The notes: generated by a model from the sequence alone, not told the origin. DNA of 64,000 nt from Chrysomallon squamiferum (GCA_012295275.1 CM022672.1:15912125-15976124), one strand, 5' to 3'. Shown: positions 1-13,500, counted from the first letter of the stretch. Translations and numbers: made by a program.

Positions 1-23
1 AATAACAAATTTTTTAATAATAA

Positions 24-54
<31 letters not shown>

Positions 55-554
55 ATTTAATTAATTAAATACACTAAAAAGAAAATAATAAACTATTTTT
101 TTACGAGGCTTCTTTTTCTTCTAATTTATATCGTAACTCTAGAAATGGTTATAAAAAAAAAAAAAAATAAATAAAAAGAAAAAAATGTTTTTTTTCTTCT
201 AACAAGTAAAAAAACAGCTTTTGTTGGTTTGACATTTTTGTTACAAAGCGAGCTCATTGTACTCAAAATGACAGCGATGATAGCGCCAATACACCGTGTT
301 GTATATGAATAATGCACGCACTGAATAATAATAATAATTATATATACAAGAAGAAAAAAGGGGAAAAAGAGAACAAGAAAACATTTAGGAAGCTTACGTT
401 ACATTCATTTTTTTTTTTTTTTTTTTTACAAAGAATTTATTTATTTATTTATTTATGTATTTATTTATTTATATATTTTTATCTATTTATTTTAAATTTA
501 TATATTGTATTTAATTTTATTTAAACTGTCTTAATATTATTATTACATTATTAC

Positions 555-591
<37 letters not shown>

Positions 592-899
592 TTTATTATA
601 ATTATTATTATTAAAAGAATAAAAATATGTATTTAAGTCATTTATTATAATAATATTATTAAGAAAATAAATTATACTAATTAAAAGAAATAAAACATGC
701 GGCGGCCGAATCAGGATGTGGGTAATTGTTCGGTGTGCAAATAAAAAGAATCTGACTCTTTATATTTGAGGCTTTTCATTTTATTTTTCATTTGGTTTTT
801 TTTTTTTTTAAATGTTATTTTGTGAAGCTGAATTAACGCACGGTTCACATTCGTAACTCTGCCGTCATTCACTTGAGTAACGTTATCACCGGCTCGTAA

Positions 900-1302
900 G
901 TTTCAGCTACATTTTCATTTATCATCATCATCATCAAGATCATCTTCATTATTATTATTATTATTATTGTTATTATTATTATAATTATTATTATTAATGT
1001 TGTTGTTATTATCACCAATATCGTCATAATATATACAATTTTTCTTAATTAACATGGAGATTATTTGTATTTATAGAAATTCTAACATAGTTTATATTAT
1101 AATTGCATTATTATTATTATTGTTATTATTATTATTATTATTATTGCTGCTATTACTGTTTTTGTTATTACTGCTGATATTACTGTTTTTGTTATTACTG
1201 CTGATATTACTGTTATTGTTACTATTCTTATTGTTATCATTATTGCTATTATTGCTGTTGTTGTTGTTATTATTATTGCTATTATTACTATTGTTGTTGC
1301 GG

Positions 1303-1337
<35 letters not shown>

Positions 1338-1340
1338 GCA
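900..1340. repeat. Compound triplet microsatellite (ATC, ATT, TTG/TGC variants)
   Basis: Starts with ATC/ATT triplets and continues from 1107 to 1336 as interrupted TTA, TTG, CTG and CTA units, including two near-identical stretches around 1150-1210. The interruptions suggest an old array. It yields open frames of poly-Leu on one strand and poly-Asn on the other, which are artefacts of the triplet periodicity. Confidence 0.95.
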
Positions 1341-1773
1341 GTACAAATTACGACGTTGGTGATGGTGGTAGTAGTAGTTATTCTTCCAATTGATGTCATT
1401 GTCGTTATTATATTCGTTTTGTCATTTTATTATAATCATCACCTTTATTATTATAAAGAAAACTGCTATGCACATTGCGTATTTTCTAAATTTATTTGTT
1501 GTTGTTTTTTGTTACAAAAATCATTTATAATTTTTATTTCTTCTTTTTTTGTTTACTCAAGTCATTTTACTTCGCACTGACGTACATGCAGTGATGCTAC
1601 ATTTTAAAGTTTTAAAACATCGTATGAATGATACATTAAATATAATTATTAATTTCACGCTGTTACATGAACAATTTAATTATCATATTTTGCGAATAAA
1701 GGTCATTACGTAAATTAATTATGACTGCATTTAAAATCCGAAAATTATCTTTTTACCCGTTTCAGTTTTCTTT

Positions 1774-1818
1774 AACAATTAAACAGCGTGTTATAAAAAT
1801 ATGAATTTATAATTTAAA

Positions 1819-1864
<46 letters not shown>
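1774..1864. repeat. Dispersed repeat copy 1 with (AAT)n end
   Basis: The unique part at 1774-1824 (AACAATTAAACAGCGTG, then TATAAAAATATGAATTTAT) matches 2882-2936 except for 8 bases missing here after CAGCGTG. Both copies run directly into an (AAT)n array, here to 1864. Confidence 0.85.
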
Positions 1865-1868
<4 letters not shown>

Positions 1869-2350
1869 GCTACAATTTATTGTGTAAGTTGTTATTTATT
1901 TATTTTTTCCTTACTTACTTTATTTTTTTATTTTTTTATTGTTGTGTGTGTGTATTTTTTAAAATAATATTTTCTATTACGTTTTTTTTTTTTTTGTTTT
2001 TTAAAATTTGAAAAATACTGATCTTTTGAACATTTTATTAGTAAAATTTATTTATTTGTTTTTAAATATTATTATTAGATTTTTTAATTTAATTTAATTT
2101 CCTTTGAAATAATAATTTATCTTCCATATTATTTAAAAAAAAAAAAAAAAAAAAACGAAAGAAAAACAATTCTATTAATAAACAATTGAATAAAACTATA
2201 TTTAATTAAAATACCATACAATCTATAGTTCTGATAAAATAATAAATGTTTTGTCTTGTTTAATAAACACTTTAGTAAAATATTTGCAAAATACAAATAG
2301 TTTTATTTAATGCAATGAAGAAAAAATGATAATTTTATTTTTATTTTTGA

Positions 2351-2404
2351 CACAACAACAACAACAACAACAACAACAATAATAATAATAATAATAATAA
2401 TAAT
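2351..2404. repeat. (CAA)n(TAA)n compound microsatellite
   Basis: Clean CAA units pass into TAA units, the same transition seen at 8155-8248 and 31740-31819. Confidence 0.95.
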
Positions 2405-2881
2405 ATATGCACTGCAGTTTAATTTACAGCAATAATCATAAATAATAGAGAAGTATGTTATGTCTTTCAGCTTATTTTTAAAATACACGTTATTAAAATA
2501 CCCTAAACATTGTACAGTGTTTCAACTAAGTTATAAGCATTACGAAAAAATATAATTATACATATTTTTAATTTAATCATTTTTTTTTTTTAAATTTAAT
2601 TTAATTTAATTTAATTTTATGTTTTAGAATTAGTACGTATTAAAGAAAAAAGAGCAATAACAGTAATATCAGTAACAATAACCATAACAATAAATACAAA
2701 TATAACAACAACAACGATAATAATATGTAGTTGTAGTAATGATAGTTGTTGTAGTTATTGCCGAAGTGGTAGAATGTAGCTGTTACAGCTGTTGTTGTCG
2801 AAGTTTTAATAGTAGTAACATTTTAATTGTTTAAAGAAAAAATCAAATAGAATTAAAAACATTAAAAAACAACAACAATTA

Positions 2882-2940
2882 AACAATTAAACAGCGTGTT
2901 TGGCAGTTATAAAAATATGAATTTATAATTTAAAAATGTA

Positions 2941-2981
<41 letters not shown>

Positions 2982-2988
2982 TTAATAA
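2882..2988. repeat. Dispersed repeat copy 2 with (AAT)n end
   Basis: Near-identical to 1774-1864 but retains TTTGGCAG after CAGCGTG. It leads into (AAT)n at 2943-2988. A tRNA T-arm-like sequence follows at 2998-3030 on the minus strand. Confidence 0.85.
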
Positions 2989-2997
2989 TAAGATTTC

Positions 2998-3030
2998 CAC
3001 TAACGGGAATCGAACCTCCGACCATGGTAT
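2998..3030 (-). repeat. tRNA T-arm / B-box-like remnant, possible SINE fragment
   Basis: On the minus strand this reads GGAGGTTCGATTCCCGTTAG, which fits the RNA polymerase III B-box core GGTTCGANNCC, followed by GTGGAAATC and then a TTA-rich array. The T-stem does not pair properly and no cloverleaf can be drawn, so it is not a functional tRNA. A tRNA-derived SINE end or tRNA pseudogene is possible. Confidence 0.35.
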
Positions 3031-4004
3031 AATTAAACATCAATTTAAAAACGGGTAATTTATGAAGGCGTCTTGTGTGTATGACGCAGAGGGTTTCCGC
3101 GGAGAGAGACAGAAACAGTTATGTTGTATTAATTAGTTTATTTCTGGGAGTATGACGTCACGTCAGACATGCGTAAAGGCTGTATTCCAAAAAAAAAAAA
3201 AAAAAAAAAACGAAGAAAAAGAAACACACTGTCATTGCTGGCTGGCTGCATCTATTCATCAATTAATTACCATTTCTTTTGTTTAAAACCTAATTTCTCT
3301 TAAATCCATCTATAAAATACAGACAATGACGTATTCCTCAGGAGGCAAGAGGTAAATAATAATAATAATAATAATAATAACAATATACAAAAGCAAAATG
3401 ATTGAATGAATTAATTAATGTACGAAAGAATGAATGAAAGAAAGAAAGAATAAAGAAAGAAGGAAGAAAGTTATTAACGAACCTACGAATGAAGAAAAGA
3501 AGTAAGGAATGAATGAATATTCGCTTATTTCAATGTTAACTGCTACTTGGTATCAAATATGCTTATATTGCTGAAGTCGTTATTTTTTTTATTTATTTGG
3601 TTCTTTTCGCATAACGAAGACTTTTAGAACGCAAACAATCGCCAGTACTCTCTGTATTAGTCTCACAAACAGTCAGCACATACCATAACTGTGAGGCTTT
3701 GCTGGAACGGGAAATTGTCTGATTGTCGTAATAAGAAAAATTAAGGAAAATTAAAAAAATAAAAATAATAATAATGAAAAATAAAAATAATAATAAAACA
3801 ATTATACTGAAATTAAAATAATATGGGATTTTAAATAGATTTACGATTAAAAAGCAAGACATCAAAGGGAATGTGTATCTGCATATGTAAGAAAACAAGT
3901 AAATACTGAAGTTTGTTAATAAATACTAAAACAAACGAATAAAAGAAACTGGGATTGAAAATAATTCTTATTTATTTATTTATTGTTTATTGTGGAAGGG
4001 TAAA

Positions 4005-4007
<3 letters not shown>

Positions 4008-4039
<32 letters not shown>

Positions 4040-4260
4040 CATATGCATGTATGTATGTATTTAGGTATGCATGTATAAATTCGTTCGTAATAAAACACAC
4101 ACGTACATACATACATACATACACACATGTAAACAGATATATGCAACATAAACATACATAAAAACATAGAAACATACACACGCACATTTTTATATATATA
4201 TATATACAAACAAACAAACATACATACATACATACATACATACATACAAACACACACATA
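4008..4260. repeat. (CA)n followed by CATA/CAAA tetranucleotide array
   Basis: A (CA)n tract at 4008-4039 is followed by interrupted ATGT, CATA, TATA and CAAA units to about 4260. Confidence 0.93.
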
Positions 4261-4821
4261 TGAAGAATGAACAAAATATAAAAAACAAGGACAGAGCAGA
4301 ATAAATTAAAACTCTATTCGTACCCCCGCAAAAAAAATAAACCCACCGTATTTCTAAATCTGATATTTTATTTCTTCCCGCAATTAAAAGGAAATAAATC
4401 TGAAGAAATATATAAATCTTTAAAAACAGAAAAAAAGAAGTAAAGAATGAAAAACAGAAACATAAAAGACTAAATGCACTATATTGGATATGTATATGTA
4501 ATCATATTATTATTCTCGCAGAACCTGTAACTTTGAGCAGCGGGCAAAGTTCAGTGAGTCCGTTTTACATTGGTTCCAGATGCTGTGAATATATTTTCCA
4601 TTGAGAAACTCTTGGAACTTAAGTACTTTTGCAGGAACAACATAGAGCTTATTATAGAGTAAGAAAGAAAAAAAAAAAAAAAATGTTTCAATATTTTAGA
4701 AACATAAAATATACAGAAAAAAAAAAAAAAAAAAAAAGGGAGGATGCCAGTGTGAATGTTTGTAGCGGAATTTTGGTAATATATGGTTCGATAGACGTCG
4801 CTGAAATTCCGAAAGAGAATA

Positions 4822-4829
4822 GTGTGTGT

Positions 4830-4885
<56 letters not shown>

Positions 4886-5017
4886 CTGTATGTGTCTTTG
4901 TGTGTGTGTGTCTGTATGTGTGTGTGTGTGTGTATGTCTGTATGTGTCTTTTGTGTGTGTGTGTGTATGTGTCTGTATGTGTCTTTGTGTGTGTGTGTAT
5001 GTGTCTGTATTTGTCTT

Positions 5018-5050
<33 letters not shown>

Positions 5051-5131
5051 CTGTATGTGTCTTTGTGTGTGTGTATGTGTCTGTATGTGTCTTTGTGTGT
5101 GCGTGTCTGTATGTGTGTGTGTGTGTGTGTA
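4822..5131. repeat. Long (TG)n array with higher-order TATGTGTCTGTATGTGTCTT units
   Basis: About 310 bp of TG-rich sequence. The phrase TATGTGTCTGTATGTGTCTT, or a close variant, recurs about six times after 4880 at spacings of roughly 30-50 bp, separated by pure TG runs. Confidence 0.95.
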
Positions 5132-5399
5132 CAGCTGACTCTGTGAAAACCAGCCTTTGACTAATCAGGATTTCTGTATAAACCGGAACAATTTCAAAGT
5201 CCTGTCAAGCTATCCATTAATCTATTACGAACAAAACCTTGCCCAATGCGGATGTAAATTCCAGAACAAAACAACAGTGACATATGTATGTATGTATACA
5301 AGTATATATGTATATATATGTGTGCGTGTGGATATATATATATTAGAAACATAAAATACAGAACAATTATATATATATGTGTGTGTGTGTGTGTGAATT

Positions 5400-5478
5400 G
5401 CGATGATGATAATAATAATAGTAGAAGTAGCAGTATTAGTACTTGTAGTAGTAGTAGTAATCTTATTATTATTATACA
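5400..5478. repeat. Compound AAT/AGT triplet microsatellite
   Basis: GAT, AAT, AGT and ATT triplets in succession with interruptions. Confidence 0.9.
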
Positions 5479-5978
5479 GACGCAGACAGAGAGGAAGAAA
5501 TATTTAAATGGACAGAGGAAGACAGTGGGAAAAGAATGAGAGTATAAGAAAAAATAGAAACAGAAAAACAAATTATATATATATATTTGAGAGCGAGAGA
5601 GAGAAAATTTATAAAAATCTTTTGTTGTAAAATTCAGAGTTTGTGTGAAATCCACACATGTAACACTGATCTGTTTACTGTCAGCGAGTACAAAATGCTA
5701 CTGTTTTAAATAAATAACTCCTCAGTCTTGTTTTCACTCAGTGTATACAGTTTTTCTGCAATTTGACCATTAAGCTAATATTTTTACTTGCATAATGGAA
5801 TAAATTAATGAGTGACTGGAATAATTGAATAAATGAAGAGTAATAAAACTAAAATTTAAAAAAGTTAAAATGAATATTTTTTTTTTTACGTTAAAAAGTA
5901 AAACGAAGCGAAAAAAGTATTTATTGTCAGAGAGAAAATTTTAATTTATATCAATAGATTTCTTTTTGAACTTTTTTT

Positions 5979-6003
5979 TTTGTTTGTTTGTTTGTTTGTT
6001 TGT

Positions 6004-6034
<31 letters not shown>

Positions 6035-6350
6035 TTGCTTACACTTTATTTCTTATCTTATTTTTATTTTTATTTATTTTCATCCTTTTTATTATAATAG
6101 TAATAGTAGTAGCAGTAGTAGTAGTGGTGATTGTAGTAGTACTAATAGAAGTAGTAGTAATATAGATACTACTGAAGGGTTCCTCGTATTACTGTTACTG
6201 TTAATATTGTTATCATTATTGTCGTAATTATTATCATTATCGTAATCATCATCATCATCATCACCGCTACATTTATTTAATATTATTATAATTAATATTG
6301 TTGTTGTTGTTGTTGTTGATGATGATGGTGTTGTTGTTGCACGATGTATG
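5979..6350. repeat. (GTTT)n(ATTT)n and compound triplet microsatellites
   Basis: GTTT units then ATTT units to about 6036, followed by AGT, ATT, ATC and TTG triplet stretches at 6090-6350. Confidence 0.9.
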
Positions 6351-7069
6351 ATAACATACAGGAACACACCAAATGCTTATTACACGAATTAGCATTTAAA
6401 AATTGTATAGATTTTTTCTCTCTCCAGATAAGACAGACTTTGAGCATTACGCACGAACTTACGTACATGTAATCAACGTGACTGACAAGAAAATAATTGA
6501 TTATTACATTGATCTAATAAATGTTTGTCTGCAATATACTGCAGCTAATGCTTCAGTGATAATGATGAAATTATTTTTGCATCAACTTTCGTTTCCTTTT
6601 ATGGTAAAAGAAAATAATTCTAAAAAAAGGAAAGAAAAAAAAAAGAAAAGAAATAGATAATGTTTTTTTTTTTTTTTTTTTTTTTTTGGTCATCATTTGC
6701 TCTTACGTTTTATCATTAAATCTTATTATTATTATATTTTCATGGGACTAAAATTTTATTTTATAGTTTCCTAAATTATTTATTTATTTATTTATCTTTA
6801 TTTTTCTTAATTATCATTATTTTTTTTCATTTGTCTGTCTATCTGACAGACGGATGTACGGCCATAATTAAAAAAAAATTAAAAATTGGTATCAGTTATT
6901 ATAATGTTACATCTGGACATCATAATCATCATCAACGACAAAACAACACAAATTTGTCATTATTTATATCTCTGAATACTGTATAGGTAATTAGCTTTGA
7001 CAAATGAATGCGTATTAAAAAGAAGCTACAACGACAACAGCAAATTTTGAACTGTACACACGTGAGTTG

Positions 7070-7182
7070 TTGCTGTTGCTATTGCTGTTGTTATTGTTAA
7101 TGTTATTATTATTGTCGTTATTGTTATTGTGATGTTGCTGTTACCGCTGCTATTGATGTTATTGATGTTGTTGTTGTTGTTG
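7070..7182. repeat. Degenerate TTG/TTA/GCT triplet repeat
   Basis: Interrupted TTG, CTG, TTA and GAT triplets over about 110 bp. Confidence 0.8.
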
Positions 7183-7498
7183 GTTTCACCTCAGGGACAT
7201 TCTAGTTAAATATTTATTAAATATGACGTCTTTCATTAAGTATGAATGTCACAACAAGCATTTTGTCGTATTTTTAAATTTATTTTTTTCCTGTTGAAGT
7301 AAACATTCGAAACGTTTGTGTGTGTGTGTATGTTTGTCCGTTTAATTGTGTGTATGTATATAGGTGTCTGTGTATGTGAATCTGTGCGCATTCTTGTTTA
7401 TTCAGTTTTTATTTTTATTGTTGGTTGTTCTCGCATTTTATTTAACAACTTATTGACACTGCTTAAAGAAAGCAAACAACAACAGGCAGCCGTGAAAG

Positions 7499-7609
<111 letters not shown>

Positions 7610-8154
7610 GTCTGTGTATATGTGTGTATATCTTTCTTTATATTTCTCTTTCTGTTTGTTCCCTCTCTCTTGATTTGTATATAAAAAGAGAACATGGTAG
7701 AATGTAGCAACTTAATCTAATAAATAAATTCAAACTATTTGGGTGGTCGTATTGAACAGTTTTTCACCTGACATCCTAACAAAGCTGTATATTTGTGCGA
7801 AATGCTTTGTTGTTTTTTTTTTTCATAAATCCATTTGAATAAATAAATGTAAACGATAAACTTCAAAAGACAAATAAAATAAATTTAAAACAAGTAAAAA
7901 AATATATATATACAATAAAAACGAACAAGAGAAGAAAAGTAGACATATCTCTCTTTGAATGGATTTTATTTCTTTTATAGAAAGAATGAAAAAATAAATT
8001 TTTTAAAAATAAAATCATGATAAAACGAAAGAAATAAAGAAAAAATAAATTTCATTTTTGTTGTATGTTTGTATCGTTTACAATAATGTTTTTATAACGA
8101 GCCACGTTATCGTTTGCTTGAACACCGTGGTGGTTTGATGTAACACCATATTAT

Positions 8155-8229
<75 letters not shown>

Positions 8230-8281
8230 AATAATAATAATAATAATACATATATATGTGTATGTGTGTGTGTGTGTGTGT
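8155..8281. repeat. (AAC)n(AAT)n and (TG)n compound microsatellite
   Basis: About 24 AAC units pass into AAT units to 8248, followed shortly by a TG tract at about 8260-8281. Confidence 0.96.
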
Positions 8282-8479
8282 AATATTTTAAACGCGAGAG
8301 ACAAACAGACATACATACATACACACGTTCATACAACACATATTCATAATTATAAAAACTGTACATACATTACCACAAAAACAAAACCCCAAAAATAATT
8401 TTTTTTAGTTATACTACATGATTCATTGGTAAACAATATCTACGTCGACGTTAACTTGTAAATAACAAATTTTACGTGT

Positions 8480-8720
8480 ATTACTCACCCACCTCAACGT
8501 GTCCAACACTGACAACCACGATAACAGTCATCAACAGTTAGTAATAGTCCAGCTCCTCCTTCGAGACAATTCGATCCTGCGATCCACCGCGCTTCGGACA
8601 GCTCTACGTCACCGCAGTGCGAAGGTTTGCTTGCGAGCTTCATGCCAGCTTAATGGGTAACGTTTCATGTGCAATGCAAAAGTTTTCTAAGTGCAAATAC
8701 CTCGAATCTAACGCTCGTGA
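8480..8720. other. CpG-rich unique patch
   Basis: Less AT-rich than its surroundings, with many CG dinucleotides and no simple repeat. A 70-codon plus-strand open frame starts at 8617 but has no recognisable domain and I do not call it a gene. It could be a regulatory element, exon fragment or old repeat. Confidence 0.35.
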
Positions 8721-9016
8721 AGTGTTAAACACGTTTTTCATGCATGCTGTAAACACTTTGAAAGCGATGCCAAATTCAGAACAAAGTCAGGTTATCTCTC
8801 TGTGTTCTCTTCTCTTCCTTCTTTATTAATTGTTTCTATTCTTTGCTCTTTTTAAACTTTTGTTTTTGTTTGTTTGATGTTGTTTTTGTGGATTTTTTTT
8901 TTTTTTTTTTTTAATAGTTAGTTTTTCAGTACCTTTTATTTCCTGTTTCACTCTCATTTTTTTTTTTTTTTTTTTTCGTTTAGCATCGTTCATGCTCTTC
9001 TCTTTTCTTTTTTTTT

Positions 9017-9032
9017 GAGTGTGTGTGTGTGT

Positions 9033-9095
<63 letters not shown>
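9017..9095. repeat. (GT)n(CT)n compound microsatellite
   Basis: GT units switch to about 29 CT units without a gap. Confidence 0.97.
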
Positions 9096-9098
<3 letters not shown>

Positions 9099-9919
9099 TT
9101 TATATGAGGTTACATTTAAAGACAGTAAAATGCAAATTATATCATAAGAGACTTCTTCTTTTTTTACTGGTAAAGAAATAACAATTTCAATAAACAAAAC
9201 TTATCATTTATTATATTAAGTGTTATCGTAGCTAAAATGATATTTTAATATCTAGAAGGATTCGTTGTAGAAACCCTCCCCCCCAAACCCCCCCAGTTTA
9301 AACTTATCTAGTGTTGGCAATATTATGCCACTTTAAACGTAAATTGGCCATGGTTTTAGAATAAACGAAATATTAGAATACGAAAATACACGTTAGTAAC
9401 ACGATTCCTTCACACACGTTATACATGTAACGTGCATGTATGAGTCATATTTTAGTGTTTTCTTTTCAGACAATGGATTACGATTAATCCACTGGATTTA
9501 GAGGACGTAATCAAAGAAAGCAAATTTAAACAGGAAGATAGCTGAAGATGAACATGACTGAATATATCAACAAACTGTGTAATTGTTGTAATTAAAATAG
9601 AACTGGCGATGAAGTCAGTGTTATTTTATATCTTTTTCAGTCTTAGGTAGTTATCTGGTATTTTCTCTATAAATACTGGCGTAATTAAAATGAACGTGCA
9701 GTTTAAAAAAAACCATGTTGAGATGTTACTGAGAAAGGAAGCATGAAATTCTGTGAATCTACTTCTGTAGGTGAGTGCGTGCGTGTGTTTGTGTGCATTC
9801 GTTTGTGAGTATATATTTTCATATATATGTACGTTGTGTGTGAGTATATAAGTATGTGTATGTTTTATGTAACTTCACTTACCTTTATATAATAATTTTT
9901 AATATGCAAATATGATAGT

Positions 9920-10070
9920 AAGTTCACACGCACTCATACACATATACACAAACATATATACGCACACATTATACAAACAATGTAGCTATCTATCTATCTA
10001 CATCTACATGCATACATACATACATATATCGATGCATATGCGTAGATGTATGTATGTATGTATAGGTGTG
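9920..10070. repeat. CATA-type tetranucleotide repeats
   Basis: Interrupted CACA, CATA, CTAT and GTAT units on both sides of a short palindromic region around 10010-10060. Confidence 0.8.
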
Positions 10071-10808
10071 TGTGTCTGTGTGCGTGTTATGTATATTCAC
10101 ACACCTTTCTCCCTATTTTAACAGTGTTTGTGTACGACATTAAACTACAGTTACTTGCTTGTTCCCTGTGTATTTTGTTACATGTGTAACAGAGTGAGAG
10201 AGAGAAAAAAATGAATTTGAAAAACATTATCATGTACTGAACAACCTTTAACTTTAAACTGTTGGTAAATATTATTTTTATTCTTGTTCTTTTTTATTGT
10301 CCAACAATCCGATAGTTCTGATCCTAATTAATTTCCTTATACATATTTACAAGCTGTGTTACTTATACATGTATTCAAATATATGGCTTGTTTGGGAAAG
10401 AAATAATTTATTAACAACAAAAATTTAAAAAAAATAATAATGATAATGATAATAATTTGGTTTAAAAAAAATGTACGTCATTAAAATATGAATATTAAAA
10501 TCGGAGATCTTTAAGTACTCCTGTAGTTTTTTGCTTATTTATTTGTTATTCATTCTTTTTTTCTTATTTTATTTTTTATATTAAATTATTATTTGCGTAT
10601 TATTAAACTTACTATGTTTTATTTTTATTTTCTTTAACATTTTAATACATTGTGAAAAAAAAAAAAAAAAAAAAAAATGTTTTATTTATTTATTTATATT
10701 CCGTAAGTTTGTGTGTATATGTAAGTGTATTTGTTTCCTTTTCGGTTTTCTTCTTTCCTTACGAACAGAACTTTTTGGAAAAATCGTTTTATTATTATTT
10801 GCTGTTAT

Positions 10809-10834
10809 TGTAATAATAATAATAATAATAATAA

Positions 10835-10865
<31 letters not shown>

Positions 10866-10954
10866 AAAAAATAACAACAACAACAACAACAACAACATCA
10901 TCTACGTCATACATATTAATAATAATAACGATATACATATTTTATTATTATTAA

Positions 10955-11002
<48 letters not shown>
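10809..11002. repeat. Compound triplet array AAT, AAG, AAC, then ATT
   Basis: AAT, AAG and AAC blocks succeed each other from 10809 to about 10898. A short unique spacer is followed by a long ATT block at about 10940-11002, so the two ends could pair as an AAT/ATT inverted repeat. Confidence 0.93.
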
Positions 11003-11003
<1 letters not shown>

Positions 11004-11139
11004 TACCAAAATACATAACATCTCTTAAAACGGGGATGTGGGTCGGCAGAACACAACAGGAACGTCGCGACACAAATATGTTACCAACCACATATATCTA
11101 AAAATTATCTTATAAATAACCGTATGGCATTTTATGACA

Positions 11140-11345
11140 GCTATTTAGCTCTCCGCACGTCAGCATTCTGTGCAATAAACCGCGTTGTCTCTCGAACGCG
11201 CTCCCGCAAGACGGAGTAACTCGCGCCGCGGGTTTTCGTAAAACTGGCTTGTAGCAGAAACGGACTGCGTAACCCCTGGCGGCAAAGCGATACGATCTTG
11301 ACGAAAAATCGTGTCTTGCATTCAATGATGCGAGTACAAAATACC
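11140..11345. other. CpG-rich unique patch
   Basis: Roughly 200 bp with a high density of CG (for example CTCGCGCCGCGGG near 11220) inside AT-rich DNA. Minus-strand open frames overlap it but match nothing I know and lack splice or start support. Confidence 0.35.
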
Positions 11346-11589
11346 TTATGTTTCAACGGCAATGGTATCTGATAGAAGAAAATGTTTTCATCGTTATAAT
11401 CTAAACTTTTAGATCTTGTTTTGATTCCGGGCTAATTTATTCTCTGAGTGTGTTGCGCGTTCTGCGATGAAAATAGGTTTTGTTGAAAAGTGAGGCCGAG
11501 TGCGAGGTACAAAATGCTATTGTGTAACCTGAATATACAGTTTGATTTTAATTAGTGGAATGTTAATTTTTATTATATAGAAATTTGAC

Positions 11590-11592
<3 letters not shown>

Positions 11593-11640
<48 letters not shown>
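11593..11640. repeat. (AAT)n microsatellite
   Basis: About 16 AAT units. Confidence 0.97.
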
Positions 11641-11641
<1 letters not shown>

Positions 11642-12201
11642 GGATTCGTATATAATATTATTTTAAAAATAATAATGTAAAGTAAATAAATAAATAAGCT
11701 TTGATAAGCAGATGCACGTCGTCTAGCCTTTTTCCAAATAACTGTCTGTACGTGTTTACGTGTGTGTGTGTGTGTGGACAGAACGACCGAAAGAAAGACC
11801 TGGGCCTTGATGTTATTTTTAATTTTTTAATTTACATTTTAAGAATAATTTATACTTGATTATAATATGAATAAATTACAATGACACAACTAATATTAAT
11901 CCTGAGATTAATAAAAAATGTCTGGATTTTGCTTTCGATATCACGATTTTCTTTACTTGAGATGTAATTAATATGTGTTATTTTTCCCCGTTCATTTGTA
12001 TATTACCTACTAAAAATCTCACACCTGATATACTCCCACAAGCATGAAACATCTTTCATTTTGATAACTACACTGATAATGTAATGAGCACAAAAAGCCT
12101 TTAATTTTAATTTTAAAAAAAAAAAAAAGGAAAAAAAGAAGAAGACGAAAGAAATAATAATAAAAAAATTACTTTGTGAAAGTTCAATTTTATAACGACC
12201 T

Positions 12202-12241
<40 letters not shown>

Positions 12242-13083
12242 CCACCAAGAAACAAAGTTATGAGAAAGGTCTTTAAAAATTAAACATAGCTAATGACCAT
12301 GACAATGCGAAGACATGCCATTATAAAGCAAATCAATTATTTCTGGAAAATAGATTTTAAATTTTAAAATGATTAAGTCTGACGATAATGGAGCGGAATT
12401 GAGGAGAACAATGTAATTATTTTCTCTGTGCTGTGATGTGTGTTGTTATTATTAAAACACGTAATACGTGGTAATGTTTAAACTATTGATTTTAACGCTT
12501 CATTATTATTACTAGTATTAGCATTATATATTATTCTTATTCTTATTAACATTTATTATTGTTACTATTCCTGTTCTTCTTGCACTTAAGATTATTACTG
12601 TTATTAACATTTGTTATTATTGTTTTTGCTGTTATTATTATTTACATATTTATTTATTTATTACATTTATAATAATAATAATTAGTATTATTACTTATTA
12701 TATTTATTTATTATCAGTTGCCATTTTATTATAATTATTATATTATTTACTTATACAATTTATAATCGTCATCTTTATTACTATAATATTAGTATTTGTA
12801 TTATTAAAAGAACACGAATTCCACAGTTAAATATTACATATAAATATACATGATTATACATGTTTGCTAATAACATCCATCATTTATAAATATTTCTATA
12901 ATAGTTATGAAATACATATAATTATGTCATTACTAGATCAGCGCACTTACACATACACAACTATGATACTATTTTATCTTTGTATTTATGTATATTCTTT
13001 TAGTATGCAAAATCAATTATACATTTTGTAATATGTTACAGCAATACATTTTTACACAGTTAGGATACGACATGTATTGTACT

Positions 13084-13500
13084 GTCACTAATAACTATTA
13101 TAACAATTGTAACATTACTCAACTTCACTAATATTTCCGTAATATTAATATATTACCGTACCTTCACTGTTATTTCTGTAATATTAATACATTACTCATA
13201 CCGTCACTGTTATTTCTGTAATATTAATACATTACTCATACCTTCACTGTTATTTCTGTAATATTAATACATTACTCATACCTTCACTGATATTTCTGTA
13301 GTATTAATACATTACCGATACCTACAGTTATTTCTATAATATTAATACATTACTCATTCCTTCACCGATATTTCTGTAGTATTAATATATTACTCATACC
13401 TTCACTAATATTTCTGTAGTATTAATACATTACCGATACCTACACTGATATTGCTGCAATAGTAATATATTACTGACAAGTTCTCAAATATTCTTGTAAC
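13084..13500. repeat. 40-bp minisatellite, about ten copies
   Basis: Unit ends TATTAATACATTACTCATACC and begins TTCACTGTTATTTCTGTAA. Central copies are near-identical 40-mers; outer copies are more diverged, as expected for an array that turns over in its middle. Confidence 0.93.

Noticed and set aside
1054-1399. Open frames of about 100 codons encoding poly-Leu, poly-Asn or Ile/Thr runs on both strands
   Set aside because: They are direct read-outs of the triplet microsatellite; every frame is open for the same reason.
2998-3030. A functional tRNA gene
   Set aside because: Only the T-loop consensus is present; stem pairing, anticodon arm and A-box are missing.
4629-5160. Cys/Val-rich frames up to 169 codons
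   Set aside because: Translation of the (TG)n array; no start context, domain or splice support.
11110-11362. Minus-strand frames of about 70 codons in a CpG-rich patch
   Set aside because: No recognisable domain and two overlapping frames equally open; kept only as an unexplained CpG-rich patch.
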